Source of the DNA: Annona cherimola
Taxonomy: Eukaryota; Streptophyta; Magnoliopsida; Magnoliales; Annonaceae
Assembly: GCA_030490835.1 (NCBI GenBank)
Contig: CM059971.1
Span: 45,742,012-45,806,011, forward strand
Direction of reading: 5' to 3'
Length of the DNA: 64,000 nt
Positions 45,831-57,160 of the stretch are shown in pieces; the stretch's first letter is position 1; every line of letters starts with the position of its first letter. Made by a program: the position numbers and the translations under genes. Under the pieces are notes generated by a model that was not told the DNA's origin, ran no database searches, and saw only the letters and a program-made list of their open reading frames with translations.

Positions 45831-46010
45831 GTCAAGTCGATGAGTCAAGTCGACTCCAAGGGCGTCAAGTCGACTCCAAGGGCGTCAAGTCGACTCCACT
45901 TTATAAGCGAAGTCGACTCCGTCAGAGTCGAAGTCGACTCCACCCCCAGGCGAAGTCGACTCCAAGGGACCGAAGTCGACTTCGCATAGGGCAAAGTCGA
46001 CTCCGCGCGC
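45831..46010 (+). repeat. AGTCGACT periodic array before ORF3, copia B
   Basis: Eight GTCGAC sites at 45849, 45869, 45889, 45912, 45933, 45955, 45975 and 45996: steps of 20, 20, 23, 21, 22, 20 and 21 bp. The first units are exact 20-bp tandem copies. C has one fewer unit. Confidence 0.7.
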
Positions 46011-46014
46011 GACG

Positions 46015-46286
46015 TTTCGCATTCGGCCGTCTCTTCCCTCTTTTTCTTCTCTTCTCTTTCTTTCCTTCCTCATTTCCCTCCGGCCTCTCCATTTTTTTTC
46101 CCTCTCCGGCGACTTTGCCTCCCTCCGATTTTCTCTTTCTCTCTCTCTCCCTCAGTTTCTTTCTCTTTTTCTCTCTCACTCCCTCAGTTTCTTTTTCTTT
46201 CTCTTTCTCTTTCACACTATCTCTCAAACTCTCTCTCTCTCTCTCACTCGCATTCCCTCTCAGATTCCATAAACTCCAAGCTCCAA
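46015..46286 (+). promoter_or_regulatory. Pyrimidine-rich leader of ORF3, copia B
   Basis: C/T-rich with TCTCTCTC and TTTCTTTCTC runs up to the ORF3 ATG; same arrangement as in A and C. Confidence 0.45.
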
Positions 46287-47882
46287 ATGGCACCAAAGAA
46301 AGCCGTATCAAAACCATACCCCAAACGGGTTCCCACACAACCACAACCTTCATCTCAACCAAAAGAAGTTCCTAGAAGAACTAGGACTCCATCAAAAAGA
46401 GCTAGAGAGAAACCATCAACTTCGACGGGTAAAAGGGTACGATTCCAAACCACTACTCAATCATCTGATCAAGCACCCAGGTCGGAAAGTCAACAACAAA
46501 CCTCACAGAGCACACAATCCGGGACAAGCAGAAGGGGCACTGCAGCTGGAAAAGCCCAAGTATTGAAGATGCCCACTACCTACTTCAAAACCGAGCTCCA
46601 ACATAGCCGTTTTTACAAAAAGTTCTACGAACGGAAGGTATTCATACCCAAGATTATAGATTTTAATTTCTTGAAAGAATATGGATCCGACATAGAAGAT
46701 CTATTGGATTTTCAAGGATGGACAAATTTGCTAAAGGAGGACGAAAGGGTCTATCCGGATCTTACTCGAATGTTTTATTATCTATGGGATGAGGAATACT
46801 ATGGAACCTTCGTCAAAGGAGTAGAAATAGATATTGGAATCGGGATAATTTCAGGTCCGACTGACATAATGAGTCATTTAGGACACATACTTGGAGTCCC
46901 GTATGAGGATGAGCCTATTCCAGAAGACCTCACTTTGGATCAAATGTATAATCAGCTCACCCGGAGCAACAAGTACCATCCGGGAATCAAATTCCTTCGG
47001 TACATGGATCTGTCACCCAGGCTACGAGTGCTCAGACTTCTCATTGCCCACTGCATCTACCCAAAGGGCGGTGGAAGAAACCAATTAAACCCACAAGAAG
47101 CAGGGATACTATGGAAAGTGGACAACAGGGTCAAAGTGAGCATACCCAAATTATTTCTTGAAGCCTTGGCTTCTAGAAAGGATAACCCACGAGGAGTCCT
47201 TCCCTATGGCACATGGATCACAAAGATTCTTGAATTCTTCAAAGTGGATATTGAAGGCGAGCCTTTCGAAGTGCTCAAATCCACAAATGCCATAAATAAA
47301 GCACTAATCCAAAGGATGAAGATCAATCTGCTGGAACTAAGGCATGAAGCTTCCGAAGAAGAGCAAGAAGACAATGCACAAGCTGAGGGGGAGCAACCTC
47401 CCGCAGCACCACCTGCTCAAGAGGAGCCAGCATCTCCCATATCGCACGGATCCTACTCTCCACAAGGGTCCGCTGCACGAGAACGGGTGCCTCCAACCTC
47501 ATCTGAGGAGGTCACTCTAAAAGATTTGAGAGATGAAATCGTTGCCGTCCGTGAAGAAATGGGTCACCAAGAAGACCGGCTGACGAGTCTTGTGACCGAA
47601 GTGTTGGCGGCAATCAATAATATGCATTCCCGACAAGATCGAATCGATCGGGAATTGCGTACCATCCGATATCATCTTGCCTCCGGTCATCACAAGAAAC
47701 GACCCATGCCTGAGCTTGACCCCTTCGAATCGGGATCAGTTCATCGCGAGCCTTCTCCTGCACCCGTTTCATCCTACTACTCATCCGCCCATGTCCGTCC
47801 CATCAAACCACCTCAATCTATCTATCCCATTTCCCAATTTCAATTTACCAAGTCTTTGGTAATTGACACACTTTTTGAGTGA
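46287..47882 (+). CDS. ORF3 of copia B
   Basis: 531-aa intact ORF, homologous to ORF3 of A over its whole length. It starts MAPKKAVSKPYPKRVP, followed by a basic/Ser/Thr/Gln-rich stretch with PSKRAREKPSTSTGKR. The core, about residues 95-345, has FYERKVFIPKIIDF, LLDFQGW, RLLIAHCIYPKGGGRNQ and GVLPYGTWITKIL. Next comes an acidic, Pro-rich linker with a SHGSYSPQGSAA motif, then a coiled-coil-like end (RDEIVAVREEMGHQEDRL, RQDRIDRELRTIRYHL). No signal peptide or membrane helix seen. Function unknown; 'env-like' is the family label only. Confidence 0.85.
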   Translation: MAPKKAVSKPYPKRVPTQPQPSSQPKEVPRRTRTPSKRAREKPSTSTGKRVRFQTTTQSSDQAPRSESQQQTSQSTQSGTSRRGTAAGKAQVLKMPTTYFKTELQHSRFYKKFYERKVFIPKIIDFNFLKEYGSDIEDLLDFQGWTNLLKEDERVYPDLTRMFYYLWDEEYYGTFVKGVEIDIGIGIISGPTDIMSHLGHILGVPYEDEPIPEDLTLDQMYNQLTRSNKYHPGIKFLRYMDLSPRLRVLRLLIAHCIYPKGGGRNQLNPQEAGILWKVDNRVKVSIPKLFLEALASRKDNPRGVLPYGTWITKILEFFKVDIEGEPFEVLKSTNAINKALIQRMKINLLELRHEASEEEQEDNAQAEGEQPPAAPPAQEEPASPISHGSYSPQGSAARERVPPTSSEEVTLKDLRDEIVAVREEMGHQEDRLTSLVTEVLAAINNMHSRQDRIDRELRTIRYHLASGHHKKRPMPELDPFESGSVHREPSPAPVSSYYSSAHVRPIKPPQSIYPISQFQFTKSLVIDTLFE

Positions 47883-47887
47883 TTAAC

Positions 47888-47900
47888 AAAAAGGGGGAGA
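47888..47900 (+). other. Internal polypurine tract, copia B
   Basis: AAAAAGGGGGAGA, five bases after the ORF3 stop, as in A and C. It is a better match to the tract of A than the element's own 3' tract (AAAAAGGGGAAGA, 48207-48219). The spacer 47901-48206 is AT-rich and non-coding. Confidence 0.45.
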
Positions 47901-48206
47901 AAAGATAGGTTTGAGCGTTTTCTTTTTGGGTTGGGTAATTTGTATAGGTTTCATTTTTGTTTTACATTGTATTTTGAAACTTGATACATATATGAAAGTT
48001 GTGTTATGCTTGCAATGATTAATATGCTTGAATGATGAATGATATGAAAGTAATGCTCTGAATATATTTTCTATGATAATGGTTTGAAAAGCTCTGAACC
48101 ATATGTTTGAAAGTACCAAGGACAATGCTTTGTTTTTCAAAAATTATATATGAACATGATTAATGTTTTGAAAGGTATCAACTCAAATGTAGTTTTGTCA
48201 ATCATC

Positions 48207-48219
48207 AAAAAGGGGAAGA
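48207..48219 (+). other. 3' polypurine tract of B
   Basis: AAAAAGGGGAAGA immediately before LTR2. Confidence 0.85.
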
Positions 48220-48220
48220 T

Positions 48221-49822
48221 TGTTGGAAACAATGTTCCAAACAAAACAAATTGACCAAAGCATAAGTTTTGATGATTAAACAAAGACTAATTTGAGTATA
48301 TAAAGGGTACTAATGAGTTTGCCAAGTGTTTAAGTAAAACAAAGAAGTCAAGTCGATTACCAAGTCGACTTGGACTTCGACTTGGGGTGAAGTCGATACC
48401 TAAGTCGACTTCACAAGCGACTTCAAATGGCAAAAGGTGGATAGCATTGAAAATAGAAAACAAGCAAATGAAGTCGCAGGACAAGTCGACTCCAGGTGCG
48501 ACTTTGGAAACCAAGTCGCAGACGAAGTCGACTCCAGCATCGACTTGGAGTATCCAGGGTTGAAAAGTGGAAACGAACATAACGAAGTCGCAGGCGAAGT
48601 CGACTCCAGGTGCGACTTGGGCGAAGTCGCAGACGAGGTCGACTCCAACTTCGACTTGAGGAGTTCAGACTTGAAGATTGAAGTTTCAAGCTTATTTCAA
48701 GAATCCATTTGAAATTTATCAAATCCAAATAGGATGCAAAGTTCATTCTCAAAAAGCAACTAAAGTTTCTTGAAGATCAAAAGCTAAGCTTAATACTCAA
48801 AGTTCGAATCAAGTCTATCAAGTCCAAAGCTAAAGCTTACTCCAAATGAAGCAACACCCAAGTCATGAAGACCAATTTTACAAAGTTCAAGACAGTTCAA
48901 GAAGATCAAGGTGTTTTTGCAAAAGACCAAGCCAAGTCGCAACCCAAGTCGACTCCAGGATCGACTTGAGTTGAAGACTGAAGGCCAAGTTGACCCAGAC
49001 TAGGACTTAAAACTCTGAAGAACTGGAGTCGCACACGAGGTCGACTCCAGGTGCGACTTGGAAGCCAAGTCGCAGGCCAAGTCGACTCCACATGCGACTT
49101 GGGTCACAACGGTCGGAATTTATTTGAACGTTGGCGCATTAAATGCGCGCCACCTACCCTCTAACGTTCGGATTCCCTCCAAAATTATAAATAGCATTCA
49201 AGATGGACGAGGGAAGTAGCAGAGAATCATTAAGTGTGCTTAACTACTACATTCAAGAGCTCAAAAGAGATCAAGTCACTCAAAGGAGAAGAACTCCATC
49301 TCAAACTGCAAGAGCTTCATTTCAGAATCTTCAAAGCCAACTCTTCAAGTTCTTCTATGCGCCTAATTGCTGCTACACATCTGTAAAGTGTAGTTTTCCT
49401 ATTCTTTCTGTTGTATGTGTTAAACTTGATTTAGTTTGAGGAACTAAGATCAAGTATAAGCAAAGTAGTGTGTGATTGGAGTGTGACTCATCACCTACTT
49501 GTGCTGTGTTTTGTTGATGCCACCTAGAGCTGGAATCTAGAAGAGAGCAGTGGCTCTAATTGTATTGAGAATACAATAGTGGAACCCAAGTCACAAGGAG
49601 TGTGAGCTTGGAAGAGTGGAGTAGGGAGGTTGCCCGAACCACTATAAAAATCCTGCGTGTTTGATTTATTTATCTGCTCTTTACATTATATTGCTTTCCA
49701 TTACGATTCTTCATTAAGGGGACTGGATTAATCCGGGGTTAAGTTTCTGTTTAAGTTATAAATTTTTAAATACCCAATTCACCCCTCCCCTCTTGGGTTT
49801 TGCCATTAACTCGGGACCAACA
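48221..49822 (+). repeat. LTR2 (middle LTR) of the copia tandem
   Basis: 1602 bp. It matches LTR3 at LTR positions 76, 285 and 291 and matches LTR1 at positions 12, 276, 394, 1056, 1066, 1412 and 1517. No private change seen. A mosaic of a 3' LTR head and a 5' LTR tail fits. Confidence 0.93.
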
Positions 49823-49824
49823 AG

Positions 49825-49836
49825 TGGTATCAAAGC
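49825..49836 (+). other. Primer binding site of C
   Basis: TGGTATCAAAGC, same variant as in B. Confidence 0.88.
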
Positions 49837-49870
49837 GGTTCTTTGAGTTTACCAAAGAGATCTTATTAAT

Positions 49871-51673
49871 ATGGCATCCCAATCTACTTCCGTTCCCGCA
49901 TTTGCTGAAGGCTAATCCTTTACAAGGCCACCGTTGTTTGATGGGAGCAATTTTGGATATTGGAAGCTTCGTATGAAGCAACTCATCATGGCTACCGATA
50001 TGGACTCTTGGATTGCTATCCAAGATGGTGTAACACTGCCCATAGATGACAAAGCTTCCAAATGGACCGAAGAGGAAGTAAGAACTGTGAAGAGCAATGC
50101 TAAGGCAATGAACTCACTATTTTGTGCTCTTACAGCTTCTGAGTATGATAGAGTATCCTCTTGCCTAACCGCTAAAGAGATATGGGATACTTTAACATCT
50201 ATTTATGAAGGAACCTCCCAAGTCCAAGGGACTAGGAGAAATATTTTGATTGGAGAACTGGAAAACTTTAGAATGCTAGAAAGAGAAAACATCTCTGAAA
50301 TGTTTGCTAGATTCTCTAAAATTACTAATGCTCTAAAAGGTCTCGGAAAGGCTATATCTGAATCTGAGCAGGTCATGAAGATCTTAAGAGGTCTACCCGA
50401 ATCATGGACTCCAAAGATCACTGCAATAGAAGAAGTCAAGGACCTTAACACTCTAAAGCTTGAAGACTTAATTAGCTCACTCATGTCACATGAGCTAATC
50501 AAGAGAAGAAATGAAGATCAACACAGGGGCAAAAGAGCAATTGCTTTGAAAGTCGCGCAAGACACAGATGACTCTTCTTCTTCTCAAAACGACGATGAAA
50601 TCGCCCTACTCACAAAACGTTTCAGAAAATTTGTGAGGAAAGGCAAAAATTTCAGAAGCTTCAAGGATAGAACTCCCAGAGAAAAGAAGAAAGAATCAAC
50701 CAAATGTTATCGATGCGGCGGTTCGGGACATATGCAAGCTCAATGTCCAACTCCCGAAGAAAGCAAAGTAAAAGAACAAAGAAAAGATCGAGGGGACAAT
50801 AAGAGATTCCAAAGATACAAAGGAAGAGGCATGTACGTGAATGACGAGGAATCTACAACGAGTAACTCCTCAACCGATGAAATCGAAGTAGAAGAATGTG
50901 CAAGAATCTGCTGTATGGCACAAATCGAGCAAGAAGAACAAACTACCTCAACAAAATGCACAAGTAATGAAGAGGTAAGTTCCAAACTCTCCCATTCTAA
51001 GTCAAGTTATTCTTCTTTTCAAGATTGTCTCAAATGTACTGAATTAGAAGAACTTCAAACTGCATATGATTCATTGTATGAAGAAATGAAGAAATTAGGA
51101 AGCAAGTTTACAATTAAGAAAAGACAATGTGATGCAACAATAATTGTAAATGGTAAACTTGCAGAAAGATTAGACAAATTGAAAGATGAAAATGATTTGC
51201 TAAAAAAGGAGAACAAATCATTAAATGAATCATTAGCTAAGTTCTCTAATCCAGGAGAAAATGTTAGAATGTTTCTGAATATGACCTCCCAAACACATAA
51301 AAGAGGTCTTGGATATCATACATTTGAGCAAGGAGAAAGTAGCAAAACAAATGTGCAAATACTTGAGAAATATCAAACTAAAACTGCATCTATATACAAG
51401 CCACAAAAGAAAAATTTTAAGTGGATTAGAAGACCAACTATTGAACCATTGCATACTTGGAGGCCTACTCCAAGATTACCTATGGCTTGTAATTTCTGCA
51501 ATAAATTGGGTCATAAGACTTACAAATGTAATTTTAAGAAATTATATGACCGTGGTGCAAAATTAGTTTGGGTTCCAAGGAACACAAGATTTGGGCTTTC
51601 CAAGCTAGAACAACAAAGATTAATATATATTACTAACCCAAATGGACCCATAAAATGGGTACCAAGGAGGTAA
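49871..51673 (+). pseudogene. gag of copia C (early stop)
   Basis: Near-identical copy of gag B, with the same TAA at codon 15 (49913-49915), knuckles, coiled coil and end. The only base difference noticed is silent (TGC to TGT in the first Cys of the knuckle, at about 50707). The shared stop shows that it predates the B/C duplication. Confidence 0.9.
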
Positions 51674-51696
51674 GAGTTACTTGCTTATTTTTTCAG
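50975..51696 (+). other. Candidate gag-pol intron, copia C
   Basis: Same donor, branch-like word and acceptor as in B, shifted by 8963 bp, with the same in-frame joining. Confidence 0.45.
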
Positions 51697-54600
51697 ATAT
51701 GCTTTAAGGCAAAGGCAAATAATGAATGGTTCATGGATAGCGGTTGCTCAAGGCATATGACCGGTGAAAGAAGCTTATTTTATAAACTTAAGCCTTGCAA
51801 CGATGGAATGGTTGCCTTTGGAAATAATGAAAAAGGTAAAATTAAAGGTAAAGGAAATATACGTAGTATTTCAAATGCATGCATGGAAGATGTTTTGTTT
51901 GTTGAAGGACTCAAACACAATTTAATGAGCATTAGCCAATTATGTGATAAAGGATACAAAGTTGTGTTTGAATCATCTATATGTAATGTATTTGATGGAG
52001 AGCATATCATGTTTAGTGGTAAAAGACATGGAAATGTATATTTGGTTTCACTTGATGAATTGAATGGTCAATGTCTAATGGCCATTGATAATGATCCATG
52101 GGTTTGGCATAAAAGGCTTGGACATATAAACATGGGAAACATAAAAACCCTATGGAAAAAGAGTTTGGTAGAAGGATTACCAAGATTGAAATATGACAAG
52201 GACAAGATTTGTAAGGCATGTCAATTATCAAAACAACCCAAGATGCCTTTCTCTACCAAAAAGGAAATTTTCACCACCAAGCCACTTGAATTGCTACATA
52301 TGGATCTATACGGGCCATCCGACATTCTAACCATTGGTGGAAAGAAATATGTATTTGTCATAGTTGATGATTTTTCAAGATTCACATGGATAATTCTCTT
52401 AGCTAGTAAAGATGAAGCCTTCTCTATGTTTGCAACTTTTGTAAATTTGGTGCAAAATGAAAAACAAAGTACTATTGTGACCATAAGAAGCGATCATGGT
52501 GGCGAATTCGAAAACAAACGATTCATGGAATTTTGCAATGAAAAAGGAATTCACCACACATTTTCTGCACCAAGAACTCCATAACAAAATGGAGTAGTAG
52601 AAAGGAAAAATAGAACTATACAAGAGATGACTAGAACTATGCTAAATGAGAGCAATCTATCCAAGAAATTTTGGGGTGAAGCTGTAAGTACAGCTTGTCA
52701 TGTATTGAATCGTGTCACCATTCGAGCAATCTTGAAAAAGACCCCATATGAACTATGGAAAGGAAGAAAACCAAATATTTCTTATTTTCATGCTTTTGGA
52801 TGTACATGTTATGTTTTGAACAATGGAAAAACTAACTTGGGAAAGTTAGATGCTAAAAGTGATGAGGCTATATTTCTTGGATATTCATCAAATAGCAAAG
52901 CATATAGAGTTTTCAATAAACGAAACCAAGTTGTTGAAGAATCCATACACGTTGTATTTGATGAAATTAACCAAACTCCGAGAAAGGAGGATGAACTAAG
53001 TGATGCAGATGAGACAAAAGGCAAAGAACAACCAAAGGAACTTGAGCTCAAGCCAGAAAATCTCATGGAGAAAGAGGTAAGTGAAGGTAATGATTCTTAT
53101 AAACCTCCAACTGATTTAAAGTTCAAAAATGCCCATCCAATTGAGCAAGTTATTGGAAATGTATATGAAGGAGTGAAAACTAGAAGATCAAAACAAAACG
53201 TTTATGGTCAATATGCCTTTGTATCTAAAATTGAACCAAATATCATTGAACAAGCTCTCAATGATGAAAATTGGGTTATTGCAATGCAAGAAGAGCTAAA
53301 CCAATTCGAAAGGAACAATATATGACACTTAGTTCCTAGACCAAATAATCACACTATCATTGGTACCAAATGGGTATTTAGGAACAAATTAGATGAAAGC
53401 GGGCTTGTAATTAGAAACAAGGCCAGATTAGTAGCCAAAGGGTATTCTCAAGAAGAAGGAATCGATTTTGAAGAATCATATGCACCCGTGGCTAGATTAG
53501 AAGTCATACGTATTCTACTAGCATTCGCTTCTTATATGAATTTCAAATTGTTCCAAATGGATGTAAAAAGCGCATTTTTGAATGGCTATTTGAATGAAGA
53601 AGTATATGTTGAACAACCCCCTGGTTTTGAAGAAATGAATCAATCAAAGTATGTTTATAAATTGACCAAAGTACTATATGGATTAAAGCACGCTCCAAGA
53701 GCTTGGTATGAAAGGTTGAACAAATTTTTGATTGATCATGAGTTTCTAAGAGGGAAAGTAGATACTACTTTGTTCATCAAATACAAAAACAAAGATATTT
53801 TAATTGTACAGATTTATGTAGATGACATAATTTTCGGTGCTACTAATGAAAACCTTTGTCAAGAATTTTCTAAGATTATGCAGAGCGAATTCGAAATGAG
53901 CATGATGGGAGAATTAAATTTCTTCCTTAGACTGCAAATTAAGCAACAAAGTGAAGGGATATTCTTGAACCAGTCCAAGTACGTTAAGGAAATGCTCAAG
54001 AAATTTGGACTGCAGAATAGCAAAGGGGCAAACACTCCAATGAGCTCTACAATCAAGATCGACACGGACGAAAATGGTAAAAGTATCGATCAAAAGCTTT
54101 ATAGAAGCATGATAGGATCCTTGTTATATTTAACTGCTTCTAGACCCGATATTCTATTCAGTGTTTGTATGTGCTCTAGATTTTAAGCATGCCCAAAAGA
54201 ATCACATCTCCTTGCTGTAAAAAGAATTTTTAAATATTTGATAAAAACTACCAATCTTGGACTATGGTATCCAAAGGGGTCAACCTTTGATCTAATCGGC
54301 TATTCGGATGCAGATTTTGCCGGATATAAGGTAGATAGAAAAAGTACCAGTGGAACTTGTCAGTTTCTTGGACATATGCTGGTTTCATGGTACTCAAGAA
54401 AACAAACAAGTGTGGCTCTATCTACTGCGGAAGCCGAATACATAGTCGCCGGTAGTTGTTGTGCCCAATTGCTTTGGATGAAACAACAATTGAAAGATTA
54501 TGGCATTGATTATGTTGATATTCCTATTAGATGTGATAATACAAGTGCAATTTGTCTGACTAAAAATCCTGTACTGCATTCAAGAACCAAGCATATTGAT

Positions 54601-54759
54601 GTGAGACACCATTTTATTCGTGAACATGTTGAAAATCATGATGTATGTTTAGAATATGTAAAAACAGAAGACCAAATTGCTGATATCTTTACCAAACCAT
54701 TAGCCAAAGAATCATTTTATAAAATTAGGAATGATATGGGTATGATAGAACTAAATTAG
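51697..54759 (+). pseudogene. pol of copia C (three stops)
   Basis: Copy of pol B with identical stops: TAA 52582-52584, TGA 53323-53325, TAA 54184-54186. Differences seen include Ala to Val before LYGLKHA, Gly to Arg in FFLRLQIK and Asn to Thr in NTPMSS; in the last, C matches A and B is the changed copy. All copia catalytic motifs (DSG, DDE, YVDD, RNase H acids) are present on either side of the stops. Confidence 0.92.
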
Positions 54760-54792
54760 GGAAAATTAAATAAGAAAATTACAATTGAAAAA

Positions 54793-54955
54793 TGTCAAGT
54801 CGATGAGTCAAGTCGACTCCAAGGGCGTCAAGTCGACTCCACTTTATAAGCGAAGTCGACTCCGTCAGAGTCGAAGTCGACTCCACCCCCAGGCGAAGTC
54901 GACTCCAAGGGACCGAAGTCGACTTCGCATAGGGCAAAGTCGACTCCGCGCGCGA
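54793..54955 (+). repeat. AGTCGACT periodic array before ORF3, copia C
   Basis: Seven GTCGAC sites with about 21-bp spacing; one 20-bp unit fewer than B. Confidence 0.7.
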
Positions 54956-55226
54956 CGTTTCGCATTCGGCCGTCTCTTCCCTCTTTTTCTTCTCTTCTCT
55001 TTCTTTCCTTCCTCATTTCCCTCCGGCCTCTCCATTTTTTTCCCTCTCCGGCGACTTTGCCTCCCTCCGGTTTTCTCTTTCTCTCTCTCTCCCTCAGTTT
55101 CTTTCTCTTTTTCTCTCTCACTCCCTCAGTTTCTTTTTCTTTCTCTTTCTCTTTCACACTATCTCTCAAACTCTCTCTCTCTCTCACTCGCATTCCCTCT
55201 CAGATTCCATAAACTCCAAGCTCCAA
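54956..55226 (+). promoter_or_regulatory. Pyrimidine-rich leader of ORF3, copia C
   Basis: As in B, with one T and one CT fewer in the runs. Confidence 0.45.
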
Positions 55227-56822
55227 ATGGCACCAAAGAAAGCCGTATCAAAACCATACCCCAAACGGGTTCCCACACAACCACAACCTTCATCTCAACC
55301 AAAAGAAGTTCCTAGAAGAACTAGGACTCCATCAAAAAGAGCTAGAGAGAAACCATCAACTTCGACGGGTAAAAGGGTACGATTCCAAACCACTACTCAA
55401 TCATCTGATCAAGCACCCAGGTCGGAAAGTCAACAACAAACCTCACAGAGCACACAATCCGGGACAAGCAGAAGGGGCACTGCAGCTGGAAAAGCCCAAG
55501 TATTGAAGATGCCCACTACCTACTTCAAAACCGAGCTCCAACATAGCCGTTTTTACAAAAAGTTCTACGAACGGAAGGTATTCATACCCAAGATTATAGA
55601 TTTTAATTTCTTGAAAGAATATGGATCCGACATAGAAGATCTATTGGATTTTCAAGGATGGACAAATTTGCTAAAGGAGGACGAAAGGGTCTATCCGGAT
55701 CTTACTCGAATGTTTTATTATCTATGGGATGAGGAATACTATGGAACCTTCGTCAAAGGAGTAGAAATAGATATTGGAATCGGGATAATTTCAGGTCCGA
55801 CTGACATAATGAGTCATTTAGGACACATACTTGGAGTCCCGTATGAGGATGAGCCTATTCCAGAAGACCTCACTTTGGATCAAATGTATAATCAGCTCAC
55901 CCGGAGCAACAAGTACCATCCGGGAATCAAATTCCTTCGGTACATGGATCTGTCACCCAGGCTACGAGTGCTCAGACTTCTCATTGCCCACTGCATCTAC
56001 CCAAAGGGCGGTGGAAGAAACCAATTAAACCCACAAGAAGCAGGGATACTATGGAAAGTGGACAATAGGGTCAAAGTGAGCATACCCAAATTATTTCTTG
56101 AAGCCTTGGCTTCTAGAAAGGATAACCCACGAGGAGTCCTTCCCTATGGCACATGGATCACAAAGATTCTTGAATTCTTCAAAGTGGATATTGAAGGCGA
56201 GCCTTTCGAAGTGCTCAAATCCACAAATGCCATAAATAAAGCACTAATCCAAAGGATGAAGATCAATCTGCTGGAACTAAGGCATGAAGCTTCCGAAGAA
56301 GAGCAAGAAGACAATGCACAAGCTGAGGGGGAGCAACCTCCCGCAGCACCACCTGCTCAAGAGGAGCCAGCATCTCCCATATCGCACGGATCCTACTCTC
56401 CACAAGGGTCCGCTGCACGAGAACGGGTGCCTCCAACCTCATCTGAGGAGGTCACTCTAAAAGATTTGAGAGATGAAATCGTTGCCGTCCGTGAAGAAAT
56501 GGGTCACCAAGAAGACCGGCTGACGAGTCTTGTGACCGAAGTGTTGGCGGCATTCAATAATATGCATTCCCGACAAGATCGAATCGATCGGGAATTGCGT
56601 ACCATCCGATATCATCTTGCCTCCGGTCATCACAAGAAACGACCCATGCCTGAACTTGACCCCTTCGAATCGGGATCAGTTCATCGCGAGCCTTCTCCTG
56701 CACCCGTTTCATCCTACTACTCATCCGCCCATGTCCGTCCCATCAAACCACCTCAATCTATCTATCCCATTTCCCAATTTCAATTTACCAAGTCTTTGGT
56801 AATTGACACACTTTTTGAGTGA
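55227..56822 (+). CDS. ORF3 of copia C
   Basis: 531-aa intact ORF, a near-identical copy of ORF3 in B (one residue change seen: Ile to Phe near the coiled coil, in AAFNNMHSRQ). Same basic start, plant-transposon-protein-like core and coiled-coil end. Open while gag and pol of the same copy carry four stops. It is likely transcribed, if at all, with or independently of the full element; the array and CT-rich leader precede it by about 20-430 bp. Confidence 0.85.
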   Translation: MAPKKAVSKPYPKRVPTQPQPSSQPKEVPRRTRTPSKRAREKPSTSTGKRVRFQTTTQSSDQAPRSESQQQTSQSTQSGTSRRGTAAGKAQVLKMPTTYFKTELQHSRFYKKFYERKVFIPKIIDFNFLKEYGSDIEDLLDFQGWTNLLKEDERVYPDLTRMFYYLWDEEYYGTFVKGVEIDIGIGIISGPTDIMSHLGHILGVPYEDEPIPEDLTLDQMYNQLTRSNKYHPGIKFLRYMDLSPRLRVLRLLIAHCIYPKGGGRNQLNPQEAGILWKVDNRVKVSIPKLFLEALASRKDNPRGVLPYGTWITKILEFFKVDIEGEPFEVLKSTNAINKALIQRMKINLLELRHEASEEEQEDNAQAEGEQPPAAPPAQEEPASPISHGSYSPQGSAARERVPPTSSEEVTLKDLRDEIVAVREEMGHQEDRLTSLVTEVLAAFNNMHSRQDRIDRELRTIRYHLASGHHKKRPMPELDPFESGSVHREPSPAPVSSYYSSAHVRPIKPPQSIYPISQFQFTKSLVIDTLFE

Positions 56823-56827
56823 TTAAC

Positions 56828-56840
56828 AAAAAGGGGGAGA
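56828..56840 (+). other. Internal polypurine tract, copia C
   Basis: AAAAAGGGGGAGA after the ORF3 stop. The 3' tract before LTR3 is at 57147-57159 (AAAAAGGGGAAGA). Spacer between them non-coding. Confidence 0.45.
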
Positions 56841-57160
56841 AAAGATAGGTTTGAGCGTTTTCTTTTTGGGTTGGGTAATTTGTATAGGTTTCATTTTTGT
56901 TTTACATTGTATTTTGAAACTTGATACATATATGAAAGTTGTGTTATGCTTGCAATGATTAATATGCTTGAATGATGAATGATATGAAAGTAATGCTCTG
57001 AATATATTTTCTATGATAATGGTTTGAAAAGCTCTGAACCATATGTTTGAAAGTACCAAGGACAATGCTTTGTTTTTCAAAAATTATATATGAACATGAT
57101 TAATGTTTTGAAAGGTATCAACTCAAATGTAGTTTTGTCAATCATCAAAAAGGGGAAGAT

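Noticed and set aside
45831..46010. CRISPR-like or satellite reading of the periodic array
   Set aside because: Units are palindromic, spacers are only about 15 bp and partly repeated, and the setting is a plant retrotransposon.
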